From the NCBI RefSeq assembly GCF_003056305.1, contig NZ_PYVX01000004.1, positions 1 to 64,000 on the forward strand: a DNA stretch of 64,000 nucleotides. The letters are read 5' to 3'. The stretch is from Halomonas denitrificans (GTDB taxonomy: Bacteria; Pseudomonadota; Gammaproteobacteria; Pseudomonadales; Halomonadaceae). Within the stretch, counting starts at the first letter, position 1. Each line of letters starts with the position of its first letter. A program made the translations under genes and the position numbers. Below are positions 37,467-46,626 of this stretch, piece after piece. The notes beneath the pieces were generated by a model. The model saw only the letters and a list, made by a program, of their open reading frames with translations, searched no databases and was not told where the DNA came from.

Positions 37467-38309
37467 ATGCACTTTCAGGACCACCTGCGTGTCGGCGCCG
37501 CCCAGATCAACGCCACCCTGGGCGATGTCGATGCCAACCTCGAGCGTCACCGCGAGATGATCGCCCAGGCCCGCCGGGCGGGGCTGGAGCTGCTGGTGTT
37601 CCCGGAGCTCTCGCTGACCGGCTACAGCCTCGGCAACCAGGTGATCGAGCTGGCCTGTCCCGCCCAGGACCCGCGGCTGACCGACCTCGCCCGGGAGGCC
37701 GGCGAGATGCAGACGGTGGTCGGCTTCGTCGAGGAGGCGAGCCCCGGCGAGTACTACAACGCCCTGGCGATCCTCCAGCACGGCGAGCTGCAGGCGGTGC
37801 ACCGCAAGCTCAACCTGCCCACCTACGGCGGTCTCGAGGAGGGCAAGCTCTTCACCCACGGCAGCGAGCTCACCCAGGGCAGCGTGCGGCCGGGCTGGTC
37901 GGCGACCTCGCTGATCTGCGCCGATCTCTGGAACCCGGGGCTGGTGCATGCCGCGCTGCTGGCGCGCCCCACGGTGCTCTGCGCGCCGATCAACTCGGCC
38001 TCCGGCATCGTCAGCGAGGACTTCTCCAATGAGCAGAACTGGGCGGTCAACCTGCACTTCTACGCCATGACCTACGGCACCCCGGTGATCATGGCCAACC
38101 GCTACGGGCCCGAGGGCGAGAGCCACTTCTGGGGCGGCTCGCGCATCCTCGGCCCGCGCGGCGAGATCCTCGCCCAGGCCGAGGATCGCGAGATGCTGAT
38201 CGAGGCGAGGCTCTCGCGTACCGCCATCGCCCGGGCCCGCTTCGAGCTGCCCACCCATCGCGACGCCGATACCCCGCTGGTGCGCGACCTGATGGCCGGC
38301 TATCGCTGA
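37467..38309 (+). CDS. Carbon-nitrogen hydrolase (nitrilase superfamily amidase)
   Basis: A 280-aa cytosolic enzyme with the Glu-Lys-Cys triad: Glu in FPELSLTGYS, Lys in VHRKLNLP and Cys in LICADLWNPG. The EGKLFTHGSEL segment resembles the glutaminase domain of NadE-type NAD synthetases, but no synthetase domain is attached. It should hydrolyse an amide; the substrate is unknown. Confidence 0.88.
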   Translation: MHFQDHLRVGAAQINATLGDVDANLERHREMIAQARRAGLELLVFPELSLTGYSLGNQVIELACPAQDPRLTDLAREAGEMQTVVGFVEEASPGEYYNALAILQHGELQAVHRKLNLPTYGGLEEGKLFTHGSELTQGSVRPGWSATSLICADLWNPGLVHAALLARPTVLCAPINSASGIVSEDFSNEQNWAVNLHFYAMTYGTPVIMANRYGPEGESHFWGGSRILGPRGEILAQAEDREMLIEARLSRTAIARARFELPTHRDADTPLVRDLMAGYR

Positions 38310-38398
38310 GCCGTCGGCGCGGCGGTGGCGCGATGACTTTCGGCCCGGGTGGGAAGCTGCTAGCGTAGTAGCGCAACCCACTCATATAGGAATGTCGG

Positions 38399-38602
38399 AT
38401 GGACACATCGGTCAACAACGTCGTCGCGCAGTCCATGGCGCTGTCGCAGGCGCAGACCGCCCAGCAGGCCCAGATGAAGATCTTCAAGGAGGCCCTGGAC
38501 ACCCAGGAGCAGCAGGTCACGGCGCTGCTCGAATCGGCATCCGTGGGCCCGCAGCTCGCCGGTGACGGCAGCGTGGGCACCCAGATCAACACCTACGCCT
38601 GA
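38399..38602 (+). CDS. YjfB-like putative motility protein
   Basis: A 67-aa, Gln/Ala-rich, predicted helical protein (MDTSVNNVVAQSMALSQAQ) ending VGTQINTYA. N-terminus and size match the small YjfB family, found near flagellar or chemotaxis functions but without a proven role. A stable hairpin follows at 38609-38633. Confidence 0.65.
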   Translation: MDTSVNNVVAQSMALSQAQTAQQAQMKIFKEALDTQEQQVTALLESASVGPQLAGDGSVGTQINTYA

Positions 38603-38608
38603 TCGCCG

Positions 38609-38633
38609 CTCGCGCTGCCCCCGGCGGCGCGAG
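38609..38633 (+). terminator. Hairpin after the YjfB-like gene
   Basis: A 7-bp stem CTCGCGC / GCGCGAG with an 11-nt GC-rich loop; no T run, so only a possible terminator. Confidence 0.45.
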
Positions 38634-39008
38634 TCGTGCTCCCTCGCTCGTCTCGTCCTCTCCTGACGCTCCTCTCCTCACGCACGTCCGCCGCCCCGGC
38701 ACCAGGCTCCGCCTTGCGAGTTCCTCCTGCTCGACTTCCCCGTTTCGCGCCCCCTGCGCGCTCATTCGCCTCACGCCTGCTGCCCACGCCAAGCATCGCG
38801 CCGCACGCGGCGACAGGCCGTTCGTGCGCTCGCCCCCGGGCCTCAACGAACACCGAAGCCCCCTTCGGCAGCAACAACCTGCTGTTACCCGACGATAGAC
38901 GGAAGATCTCTACGCGAATAACGATATTTTCAGTGATCCTTGCCATTTCTGCCCATTCATGAAGAATGACGCCCCGAATTCATAGCGCATACGGGCAATC
39001 ACAACACC
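38634..39008. other. Intergenic region upstream of the AGCS symporter
   Basis: About 375 bp with no supported gene. The first 180 bp are strikingly pyrimidine-rich on the plus strand (many CTCC and CGCC runs). The last 100 bp are AT-richer and probably hold the symporter promoter, for which I find no strong consensus. Confidence 0.5.
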
Positions 39009-40472
39009 ATGGACCTCACCCTCCCCTCGTTCTTCACGGACTTCGTGGCCGCCGGTAACGGCCTGATCTGGGGCAGCCTGCTGATCTACCTGCTGATCGG
39101 CGCCGGCCTCTACTTCACCGTCATGACCCGCGGCATCCAGTTCCGGTACTTCGGGCACATGTTCAAGCTGCTGCGCCACTCCCGGGAGGCCGATGGCGGC
39201 ATCTCCTCCTTCCAGGCGCTCTCGACGAGCCTCGCGGCCCGGGTCGGCACCGGTAACCTGGCCGGCGTGGCCGTGGCCATCTACTTCGGCGGCCCCGGCG
39301 CCATCTTCTGGATGTGGATGACGGCACTGGTCGGCATGGCCACCAGCTTCATCGAGTCGACCCTGGCCCAGGCCTACAAGGTCGACCACGGCGACCGCAC
39401 CTACCGCGGCGGCCCGGCGCGCTACATCGAGCGCGGCCTCGGCTCGCGCTGGCTGGCGGTGGCCTTCTCGGTCTGCCTGATCATCGCCTTCGGCCTCGCC
39501 TTCAACAGCGTGCAGTCCAACTCCATCGCCCAGGCCATGCAGGAGGCCTTCGCGCTGCCCACATGGAGCGTCGGCTTGGCGCTGGTCGTGGTGGTGGCGC
39601 CGATCATCTTCGGCGGCCTCAAGTCCATCGCCCGGGTCGCCGAGCTCGTGGTGCCGCTGATGGCGGTCCTCTACCTGCTGCTGGCCGTGGTGGTGGTGAT
39701 GCTCAACGCCTCGGAGCTCCCGGCGGCGTTCATGACCATCATCAAGAGCGCCTTCGGCCTCGAACAGGCCGCCGGCGGCGCCATGGGCTACGCCGTGGCC
39801 CAGGCGATCATGAACGGCATCAAGCGCGGCCTCTTCTCCAACGAGGCGGGCATGGGCTCGGCGCCGAACGCGGCCGCCACCGCCTCCACGCACCCGAACC
39901 ATCCGGCCGCCCAGGGCTTCGTGCAGATGCTCGGCGTCTTCCTCGACACCCTGGTGATCTGCACCGCCACCGCCGCCATCATCATCATGGCAGGCCCCGA
40001 GCTGCTGGCGAGCGACGAGGCCAACGGCATCCAGCTCACCCAGATCGCCCTCTCCCAGCAGGTCGGTGACTGGGGCGGCCAGTTCATCGCCATCGCGATC
40101 CTGCTGTTCGCCTTCACCTCGGTGATCGCCAACTACTCCTACGGCGAGTCCAACATCGAGTACCTGGCCGGTCCCAAGCGCGCGGCGCTGGCGATCCTGA
40201 TCTATCGCCTGGCGGTGCTTGCCATGGTGATGATCGGTGCAGTGGCGAGCCTCAAGCCGATCTGGAGCTTCGCCGACCTCTCCATGGGCCTGATGGCGCT
40301 GATCAACCTGGTCGCCATCCTGCTGCTCTCGCCGGTCGCCTTCGCGCTGTTCCGCGACTACGAGCGCCAGCTCAAGGCCGGCCAGGAGCCGAGCTTCGAC
40401 CCCGACCAGTTCCCCAAGCTGGCCGGTAAGGTCGACCGCAAGGCCTGGCCGGGTAGCGGCAAGCGCGACTGA
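39009..40472 (+). CDS. AGCS family sodium:alanine/glycine symporter
   Basis: A 487-aa polytopic membrane protein. GISSFQALSTSLAARVGTGN is the AGCS signature, followed by GPGAIFWMWMTAL and GLFSNEAGMGSAPNAAATA. These carriers import alanine or glycine with sodium. No strong ribosome-binding site precedes the ATG, but the N-terminus fits the family. A long bidirectional terminator follows. Confidence 0.93.
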   Translation: MDLTLPSFFTDFVAAGNGLIWGSLLIYLLIGAGLYFTVMTRGIQFRYFGHMFKLLRHSREADGGISSFQALSTSLAARVGTGNLAGVAVAIYFGGPGAIFWMWMTALVGMATSFIESTLAQAYKVDHGDRTYRGGPARYIERGLGSRWLAVAFSVCLIIAFGLAFNSVQSNSIAQAMQEAFALPTWSVGLALVVVVAPIIFGGLKSIARVAELVVPLMAVLYLLLAVVVVMLNASELPAAFMTIIKSAFGLEQAAGGAMGYAVAQAIMNGIKRGLFSNEAGMGSAPNAAATASTHPNHPAAQGFVQMLGVFLDTLVICTATAAIIIMAGPELLASDEANGIQLTQIALSQQVGDWGGQFIAIAILLFAFTSVIANYSYGESNIEYLAGPKRAALAILIYRLAVLAMVMIGAVASLKPIWSFADLSMGLMALINLVAILLLSPVAFALFRDYERQLKAGQEPSFDPDQFPKLAGKVDRKAWPGSGKRD

Positions 40473-40495
40473 TCACGCAATCGCCCCGGAAACGA

Positions 40496-40524
40496 AAAAC
40501 GCCACGGCTGAGCCGTGGCGTTTT
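40496..40524. terminator. Bidirectional terminator between AGCS and PEBP genes
   Basis: AAAACGCCACGGC / GCCGTGGCGTTTT with a 3-nt loop: a 13-bp stem with A and T runs on each side, between convergent genes. Confidence 0.9.
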
Positions 40525-40563
40525 CGTTGGGGGGAGCGACGGGTGCGTCGCTAGGCGTGGCGA

Positions 40564-41040
40564 TCAGTCGCGGCGATAGCTGCCGACCAGGCGGTTCATG
40601 CCCAGCAGATGCGGCTCGAGCTTCTCCAGCAGCTCCGGCAGGGTCAGCCCCTCGGGCAACTCGGTAACCGTATCCAGCGCCAGCACCCAGAAGTAGTAGA
40701 GGTGCACGCCGTGGCCTTCCGGCGGCATGGGGCCGCCATAGCCAAGGCTGCCGGTATCGTTGACGCCGGCGGTGCCCACCGTGGTGGCCTCGTCGAGCGC
40801 GGTGACGTCGGCCGGCAGGTTATAGAGCAGCCAGTGCACGAAGCCGTAGCTGCCGTTTTGCACCAGCGGGGCGTCCGGGTCGTGGCAGATCACCGCGAAG
40901 CCCTTGGTGCCCTCGGGGGCGTCGCGCCAGGCCAGCGCCGGCGACACGTTCTCTCCCTCCCCGGTGTGGCGGGTGGGAATCGCCTCGTGGTGGGCGAAGG
41001 CAGTGCTGGTGAGCTGCATGCTCGAGGGTGCAAAGGCCAT
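40564..41040 (-). CDS. YbhB/YbcL family (PEBP-like) protein
   Basis: A 158-aa cytosolic protein of the phosphatidylethanolamine-binding/Raf-kinase-inhibitor-like fold. Conserved CR1 (ICHDPDAP, FVHWLLYNLP) and CR2-like (GYGGPMPPEGHGVHLYYF) segments line the anion pocket. The bacterial role is not defined. Confidence 0.9.
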   Translation of the reverse strand: MAFAPSSMQLTSTAFAHHEAIPTRHTGEGENVSPALAWRDAPEGTKGFAVICHDPDAPLVQNGSYGFVHWLLYNLPADVTALDEATTVGTAGVNDTGSLGYGGPMPPEGHGVHLYYFWVLALDTVTELPEGLTLPELLEKLEPHLLGMNRLVGSYRRD

Positions 41041-41234
41041 GGGGCAACCTCCTCTGTCGACGTGTCGGGTAAATGCTCGAGCGTCATGGCACGAGCCGCG
41101 ACGCTCTCCTCACTGCATGATGGTCAAAGGCGACGGATTCAACCCGGGCGGCAAACATCCAGGCACCCTGGCGCCCCATCCCCACGGACTCTCTCTCGCC
41201 CTGCCCCCTTCGCGCCGCTCCCGGCCGGGGCGGA

Positions 41235-41516
41235 TCAGGGCGTGAACTCGCCCAGCATCCGCAGGGTATCGACCTTCAGCCGATCCTCCTCCATGGCCTG
41301 CCGCGCCTCGTCGGAGGCCATGAAGGCCTGGAAGCGCTCCATGTCCGGCACCTCGAGGATCAGCCCCACCGAGTTCGGGTGCTCGGGATTCTTGAAGGTG
41401 CGGGCGGAGACCCCGATCCGGGCGAACATCTCATGCCGGCTGCCCGGCCCCTCCTGCCACGCCTTGGCCCAGTGCTCGCCATCCTCGACCTCGTGAAACA
41501 CGATCAGCGTAGACAT
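41235..41516 (-). CDS. Small hypothetical protein, dimeric alpha/beta-barrel-like
   Basis: A 93-aa protein opening MSTLIVFHEVEDGEHW with alternating strands and helices (VGLILEVPDMERFQAF), reminiscent of the ferredoxin-like fold of antibiotic-biosynthesis-monooxygenase proteins. No catalytic residues can be assigned. The ATG at 41516 has an AGAGGAG site; an open frame reaching 41750 is not supported. Confidence 0.65.
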   Translation of the reverse strand: MSTLIVFHEVEDGEHWAKAWQEGPGSRHEMFARIGVSARTFKNPEHPNSVGLILEVPDMERFQAFMASDEARQAMEEDRLKVDTLRMLGEFTP

Positions 41517-41753
41517 CGCTTGTCGCTCCTCTGACGCGTATGACGCGAACGCCACGTCCCGACGGCGACGCCGCAAGGTATCCGACTGTGTCGGCCGGTG
41601 CCGACCCGGTGGCCACGAGGCGCCGCCGTCGTCATGGCTAGCCCAAGAATAGGCCGCTGCCCCCACCGCCGCCTCGGCTTCGGATCGGCGAGCGGCATGG
41701 AAAACGTCATCGAAAAGCACCAGGGCGACACGGCGGCCTCCCGGGCCCATCCG

Positions 41754-42647
41754 TCAGGCGAGACGCCACTCCTCGAGCAGCGCCGCGAGGCGCCGGCGCC
41801 CCGCACCGCCCAGCGGCTTGAGCGGCAGTGGCAGGCACGGCGCCTCGACGAGGCCCGAGAGCTCTGCGGCGGCCGCCATCACCCGCAGGCTGCCGCCTTG
41901 CTCGGCGAACAGCGCCCACAGCGGCTGCAGCCGAGCCGAGAGCCGCGCCGCCTCCTCGGCATCCCCCGCCTGGGCCGCGCGGGTGATCTCAAGCGCCGTG
42001 GCGGGAAAGAGCCCGCCGATCACCGAGTACCAGACCTCGCAGCCGGCGTTGAGGCCGGTGGCGCCGAAGGCATCGCCGCTGACACCGAGCGTTACGTGAT
42101 CGGGCAGCCGCGCGCGAAGCCGCGCCACCCGTGCTCGCGCCGCCTCGGGCTCGGCCGGCACGCCCGGGATCTTGATCGAGGCGACGTTGGGGAGCCTGGC
42201 GATCTCGCCATGCAGGTCATCGCTGAACGAAAACCGCGTGGTGCCGGGGTTGTCGTAGACGCAGAGCGGCACCGAGAGCGCCCGGGTGACCGTCTCGTAG
42301 AGCCCGTACACCTCGTCGTCCGTGAGCTTCTGGTAGGACACCGGCGCCAGCAATACCCCGCGCGCGCCAGCGGCTTGGGCATCGTCGGCCAGCGCAAGCA
42401 CGTCGCGGGTGCGCAGTGCGCCGATGCCCGCCATGACCGGCACCTCTCCGGCGTGCGCCACGGCGAGTTGGACCACCCGTGCCCGCTCGGCCCGGGTCAG
42501 GTAGGCGTAGTTGCCGGTGGAACCCAACACGCCGATGGCATCGACCCTGGCGGCGACCAGCCGCTCGATCAGGCGCACGAAGGCGGGCTCGTCCAGGCCG
42601 CGCTCGTTCATCGGGGTCAAGGGAAAGGCGCTGAGGCCGGTAAACAT
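41754..42647 (-). CDS. DapA-family aldolase (dihydrodipicolinate synthase-like)
   Basis: A 297-aa class I aldolase. It shows the GSTGNYAYLT phosphate/carboxylate-type motif, the catalytic Tyr in LCVYDNPGTT and the Schiff-base Lys in ASIKIPG. The normal DapA GTTGE motif is altered to GSTGN, so it is probably not the lysine-pathway enzyme but one acting on another 2-oxo acid such as a sugar acid. Confidence 0.85.
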   Translation of the reverse strand: MFTGLSAFPLTPMNERGLDEPAFVRLIERLVAARVDAIGVLGSTGNYAYLTRAERARVVQLAVAHAGEVPVMAGIGALRTRDVLALADDAQAAGARGVLLAPVSYQKLTDDEVYGLYETVTRALSVPLCVYDNPGTTRFSFSDDLHGEIARLPNVASIKIPGVPAEPEAARARVARLRARLPDHVTLGVSGDAFGATGLNAGCEVWYSVIGGLFPATALEITRAAQAGDAEEAARLSARLQPLWALFAEQGGSLRVMAAAAELSGLVEAPCLPLPLKPLGGAGRRRLAALLEEWRLA

Positions 42648-42735
42648 GCGGGTGGCTCCCGTGGTGGTGCAATCGAGGACTCGGCGCGAGCGAGGCGGCG
42701 TCGGGCCGCCCGCCTAGCCCGGTTTTTCCAAATCG

Positions 42736-43149
42736 TCAGTAGGTCACGCGAATATCGTGGTGGCGCACGAAAGTCTCCGCATAGAGGCTCGCCGCCACCG
42801 TGCCGACCGAGAGCGCGAAGGCCACGACGAAGCAGGCGGCGACGGTATGGGAGAAATCCGCCATGTTCAGCGCCAGGAAGGAGATCGCCACCGCCAGCAC
42901 GAACATCGCGATGGCGGCTTTATTCACCAGGAAGTGCATGGGGATCTCGAAGGCCCAGACCTCCTCCCGGGTCTTGAAGCCCGACAGGCCGACGCAGGCG
43001 TACACTAGCGCCAGCAGCACGCCCACTATGAGCAAGGTGACGACATAGAGCAGCGGCTTGCCGTCGGCCCAAAGCGAGTAGCCCAGGAAGACGGCGTACC
43101 CGGCGCAGGCCAGCCACGCCGCCAGCAGGGGAAGTATGATCAGACCCAT
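42736..43149 (-). CDS. Four-helix membrane protein of unknown function
   Basis: A 137-aa protein with four hydrophobic segments and the polar linker SGFKTREEVWAFEIPMHFLVNK. I do not recognise a family. Its ATG has GGAG 5 nt upstream and lies only 17 bp from the end of an attC-like site, so it could be a cassette gene or the first chromosomal gene beyond the array. Its GC content is nearer the host's than the island's, and I see no attC after its stop. Confidence 0.65.
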   Translation of the reverse strand: MGLIILPLLAAWLACAGYAVFLGYSLWADGKPLLYVVTLLIVGVLLALVYACVGLSGFKTREEVWAFEIPMHFLVNKAAIAMFVLAVAISFLALNMADFSHTVAACFVVAFALSVGTVAASLYAETFVRHHDIRVTY

Positions 43150-43166
43150 GGGGGCTCCATTGATTT

Positions 43167-43238
43167 TTCTAACGCGGCGCTCTGCGGCAAATTTGGAGCG
43201 CAGCGGATAATTTGTCCGACAGCAGCGCCTTGTTATGA
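43167..43238 (-). other. attC-like recombination site after hamB
   Basis: 72 bp. On the minus strand it begins TCATAACAAGG (R''-like) and ends CGCGTTAGAA (R'-like, near GTTRRRY). The arms fold as GGCGCT/AGCGCC, CTG/CAG, CGG/CCG and CAAATT/AATTTG. The unpaired bases (43215, 43219, 43223) all lie on one arm, the hallmark of the extrahelical bases of attC sites. A 15-nt terminal loop remains. It starts 22 bp past the hamB stop. Confidence 0.75.
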
Positions 43239-43260
43239 GATTCCAAGTTCATCAATAGGA

Positions 43261-46200
43261 TTACTCTTCTAGTTGAGCACGGGGGTCTCTCAAAATTATT
43301 TCATAACTCCCATCATTATTTCTTTCAAATGCAACCCGGTAATCATTTGCAACTTCTCGAAATGGAAGTTCGTGATTAGAGCCAACAAGCCGTTTTTGTC
43401 GCCCGTCTGGAGTGCAAAGATACTCTCGTTGTTCAATGCTTCGAGGTAGAAGAACGGGTGGTTCTCCATCAAACCCATTAACAGTAAACCTTCTGAATTT
43501 AGTTAGTCTGTCTGGAGTTGATGCATGATTGATTCGATGCAGGCTTAACCAATTCTTGGAATGATCGCTAACAGTTTTATTTAAGGCCTCTAAAATATCA
43601 GGTCTTCTTAAGCGGAGACGCACTTGTCTTAGGCTATTCCCTAAATCGACACCTGAATTGGCGATTTCAGTTGAGGCCTTTCGAGATCTAATGCCAGATA
43701 GAAATACCCAGCAAGCCAATAGTGAAGGTAGTCCCATTTCGACGAGGATCGCTACATTGCTTAGGGTGTCTGATTCTTCTTCCAGGCCAATACTTTTTAC
43801 CTGTTGAGATGCTGCATGTATTAGCCAAGGAAAAGTGAATCCATAAACTCCTTTGCAAATTTCATCGGCGCCGTCATTGAGTAAAGTAATTTCACGCATC
43901 GAGGTTCCTGACAGCCATAAAGACCTTATACTATTAAACGATTCTTTGGATGGTGCGTCCTGAATAATAGTACTTGCGTTTTGTATCGACCAATCTTCTA
44001 GCCAATTTAAAAAGGAAAGTATCGAATCAATACTGTATTCTGAGATTGACACTGCCTGTGCATGAGTAGAAAAAGCGGCTATATCAAGAAAAAGCTTAGA
44101 CGCAACAGATATTGGTAGGCCTGATGAGCCATATGCCTTCCTTTGAGCCCTGTCAGGGATAGACCGTATCAGATAGCTTGCTCGCGTACTTAAGAGTTGA
44201 ATCAGTTCGTCCGAGCCCAATCCTGTATCTGCATTTGCCTGCAATGAAGCTAATGAATTCCGAAAAAAATCATCAACCCATAGTTCAGGCTGCAAGTTGT
44301 TTGGATTGATTATCTCGTCTTCCTGGATCGTTAAAAGGCTGTCGTCAACAAGATCTAAAATGTAATGGAATCCCTCCTGAGATTGCTCTTCAAGGGTTGT
44401 AAAATCATTCTCAGCAATCATGGCAAGGAGTTGTTCAAAATTGAGTTGATGTTCATCAGAGATGCGCTTCAATAGATTTAAAGCAAAAAGAAGGCCGCTC
44501 TGTACCTCGTTGCTATTTTGCTGGTTAAAAAAATAGTTTGCTAACGCAAGATCTTTTCGAACTTTCCAATCTTCATTTGTTCGGTCGATCGCATAAAGAA
44601 TTTTCCCTTCGCCATCTACGAACGCGCGGCCAGCCCTTCCGCATATGTTCCAAAAGTCTCGGTGATCAATTGGATCTTTGCTCTTGAAAGGAGTAGAAAC
44701 AATGACAGATGAGATTCCAATGTTTACTCCTTGTGCCAGAGTAGTTGAGGCAATAACTAGCTTCGGCGCGAAACTTCGCATCAACCTCTCTATTGCGAGA
44801 CGGGTCTCTGGGGGAAGTCTGTTGCTATGGCAGATAATGCCTTTACGTGCTGCGTGAAGCTCTATGGCGTCTTCTCCCAGGTCTTCTACGCATGTGGCTT
44901 CAAATAAATCCCATTCGAGCTGTGGCCAATTATGATTCGGGGCGTCTTCTCCCATCGCAGTTAAGGTGGAGGAGGCAAGGCCTGGAATGCTGTTAGCGCG
45001 TGCTGAAAAAATCATCACAGGCCCCACGGCACATAAGCGTATTGCCGAAGCTGCAATAGCTTCTCCTTTGTTTGAAGGAAAAGGTTTTCGTCTGCCTTTC
45101 CATCTTCCAGTGACATGATCAAATTGCCGATTGCACTCTATTTGTTGCACGAATCTTGGGTTAAATGACTCATATTCGCCGCGCCAATCTATGCGAACAT
45201 TATTTCCTTGCCATTGCAATATGCCGAATCTTTCAGAGGACGGCTTCCAGTTTGATCTGGCGACATTATCTGGATTTTTTGTTAGCCAATTTGAAATATC
45301 GTCTGAGTTGGGAAGAACAGCGGAAAGCATTAAAATTCTGGAATTATTCCTGTTAGAAAGTACTCGAAGATGGTCTAGAAAAAGTTCATTTTTTACATAC
45401 CTTTCGTTAGCGCCTATCAGGTGACCTTCGTCAACGATTATTAGGCCAATTTGAGATATTAGTTCAGGGCTCGCCCTCAACATTGCACGGTTTTTTTCAG
45501 GAGTAGCTATGGTAATGCTCGATGACTCAGCGAGTTGGGTATCCGCTCTGCTCAACCTGAATCCGCCATACAGATGTGATACGGGAAATCCTAGAGGGTC
45601 AAAGGTTTTGCTTAATGTTTGCTCAATTTCGATTGCCAACGACCTGAAAGGTGCCAAATAAAGAACTTTGGTCCCCGGGTTACCTAGCAATGTTTGGAGT
45701 ATGGCAAGTTCGGCCACTCGGGTTTTTCCAGCACTAGTGCGCATATTCACTACGGCACCGGGAGTCGCAGAGTCGAGAGCTTGATCTAGTGCTTCAATTT
45801 GTGATGTCCACAATTCAGTGATACGGTTCTTATCAAAAGCTAATAAGCGTATATATTTTTTTATAATATCTTCATCGCCATACAGTAAGGGCACTAGCCT
45901 GGACCATAGCGAATCATCTAAATTTCCGGCCAGCATCAACCTTAATAAGCGCATTATGAGCCAGTGCGAGGGGGAGTCATAATCTGACGCCAACTCGACT
46001 CCACTAGAAAGAAGTTGATCTATGGTTTCAGGAATTCTATCGTCACCTGATGCAAAATATTCTAGAGTGAGGCTCAGTGCTCGTGAGCATATCAATGCAA
46101 CAGCGTGATCAAGAATGTCGTGGTGGGATTCAAACCTTGTAAGGTCGTCGAGTAGAAATTTATTGGTTAATAAAATTACCTGTTCAGGTTTCTTTCTTAT

Positions 46201-46626
46201 AAAAGCAGAGATGATTTCTGCTATATCAGATTTAGCCTCGATTTTTCTAATGCTTACAAAAGCACGAGAGTACTGGCCTGCGGCATAGAATGCCATTGCC
46301 GATATCAAAACGTGAAAGACACTTGATGTGCTCTGTTCTGTATGGGGTTGATTTACGTTTCCAAGTAAACCAGCACCAAGCTCCAATGCCTTAATCGCGT
46401 CATCAGTCCATTCTTCTTCAGCAATGCTAATGGCAGCAGCCAAAATCGAGTATGCCGATATAGTCACTTTATCTTGCAAGGATGGGTCGAAGTTAGGGAA
46501 GTTGTCTTGAATTTCTCCAACTTCATATAGCAGGTGGCTGGCATTTGATTGGGCAAAAAGGTTTGAAGTTCTATCGGCTTGAAAGCTTTCAATTATTCTT
46601 TGCGCGGTTTCTCTAGGGATTGCCAT
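43261..46626 (-). CDS. hamB: Ski2-like DExH helicase, Hachiman HamB-like
   Basis: A 1121-aa superfamily 2 helicase. The N-terminal helical region (about 1-285) is followed by motif I MRTSAGKT, Ia YLAPFRSLA, motif II VDEGH, motif III LSAVLP, motif V ASTTLAQGVNIG and motif VI ICGRAGRAF, a Ski2/Brr2-type set. A helical region of about 400 residues and a short C-terminal domain complete it. It overlaps the upstream nuclease gene by 14 nt. In Hachiman systems HamB translocates on DNA and licenses HamA. AT-rich codon use marks recent transfer. The start at 46626 has a GAGGAGG site. Confidence 0.8.
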   Translation of the reverse strand: MAIPRETAQRIIESFQADRTSNLFAQSNASHLLYEVGEIQDNFPNFDPSLQDKVTISAYSILAAAISIAEEEWTDDAIKALELGAGLLGNVNQPHTEQSTSSVFHVLISAMAFYAAGQYSRAFVSIRKIEAKSDIAEIISAFIRKKPEQVILLTNKFLLDDLTRFESHHDILDHAVALICSRALSLTLEYFASGDDRIPETIDQLLSSGVELASDYDSPSHWLIMRLLRLMLAGNLDDSLWSRLVPLLYGDEDIIKKYIRLLAFDKNRITELWTSQIEALDQALDSATPGAVVNMRTSAGKTRVAELAILQTLLGNPGTKVLYLAPFRSLAIEIEQTLSKTFDPLGFPVSHLYGGFRLSRADTQLAESSSITIATPEKNRAMLRASPELISQIGLIIVDEGHLIGANERYVKNELFLDHLRVLSNRNNSRILMLSAVLPNSDDISNWLTKNPDNVARSNWKPSSERFGILQWQGNNVRIDWRGEYESFNPRFVQQIECNRQFDHVTGRWKGRRKPFPSNKGEAIAASAIRLCAVGPVMIFSARANSIPGLASSTLTAMGEDAPNHNWPQLEWDLFEATCVEDLGEDAIELHAARKGIICHSNRLPPETRLAIERLMRSFAPKLVIASTTLAQGVNIGISSVIVSTPFKSKDPIDHRDFWNICGRAGRAFVDGEGKILYAIDRTNEDWKVRKDLALANYFFNQQNSNEVQSGLLFALNLLKRISDEHQLNFEQLLAMIAENDFTTLEEQSQEGFHYILDLVDDSLLTIQEDEIINPNNLQPELWVDDFFRNSLASLQANADTGLGSDELIQLLSTRASYLIRSIPDRAQRKAYGSSGLPISVASKLFLDIAAFSTHAQAVSISEYSIDSILSFLNWLEDWSIQNASTIIQDAPSKESFNSIRSLWLSGTSMREITLLNDGADEICKGVYGFTFPWLIHAASQQVKSIGLEEESDTLSNVAILVEMGLPSLLACWVFLSGIRSRKASTEIANSGVDLGNSLRQVRLRLRRPDILEALNKTVSDHSKNWLSLHRINHASTPDRLTKFRRFTVNGFDGEPPVLLPRSIEQREYLCTPDGRQKRLVGSNHELPFREVANDYRVAFERNNDGSYEIILRDPRAQLEE

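Noticed and set aside
38593..38946. 117-codon minus-strand frame between the YjfB-like and AGCS genes
   Set aside because: Arg/Gly/Ala/Glu-rich translation of a skewed pyrimidine-rich stretch, no convincing ribosome-binding site and no recognisable family.
42660..42740. Possible third attC after the left-flank membrane gene
   Set aside because: No TAAC/GTTA ends and no paired arms with one-sided bulges; only a GC-rich stretch is present.
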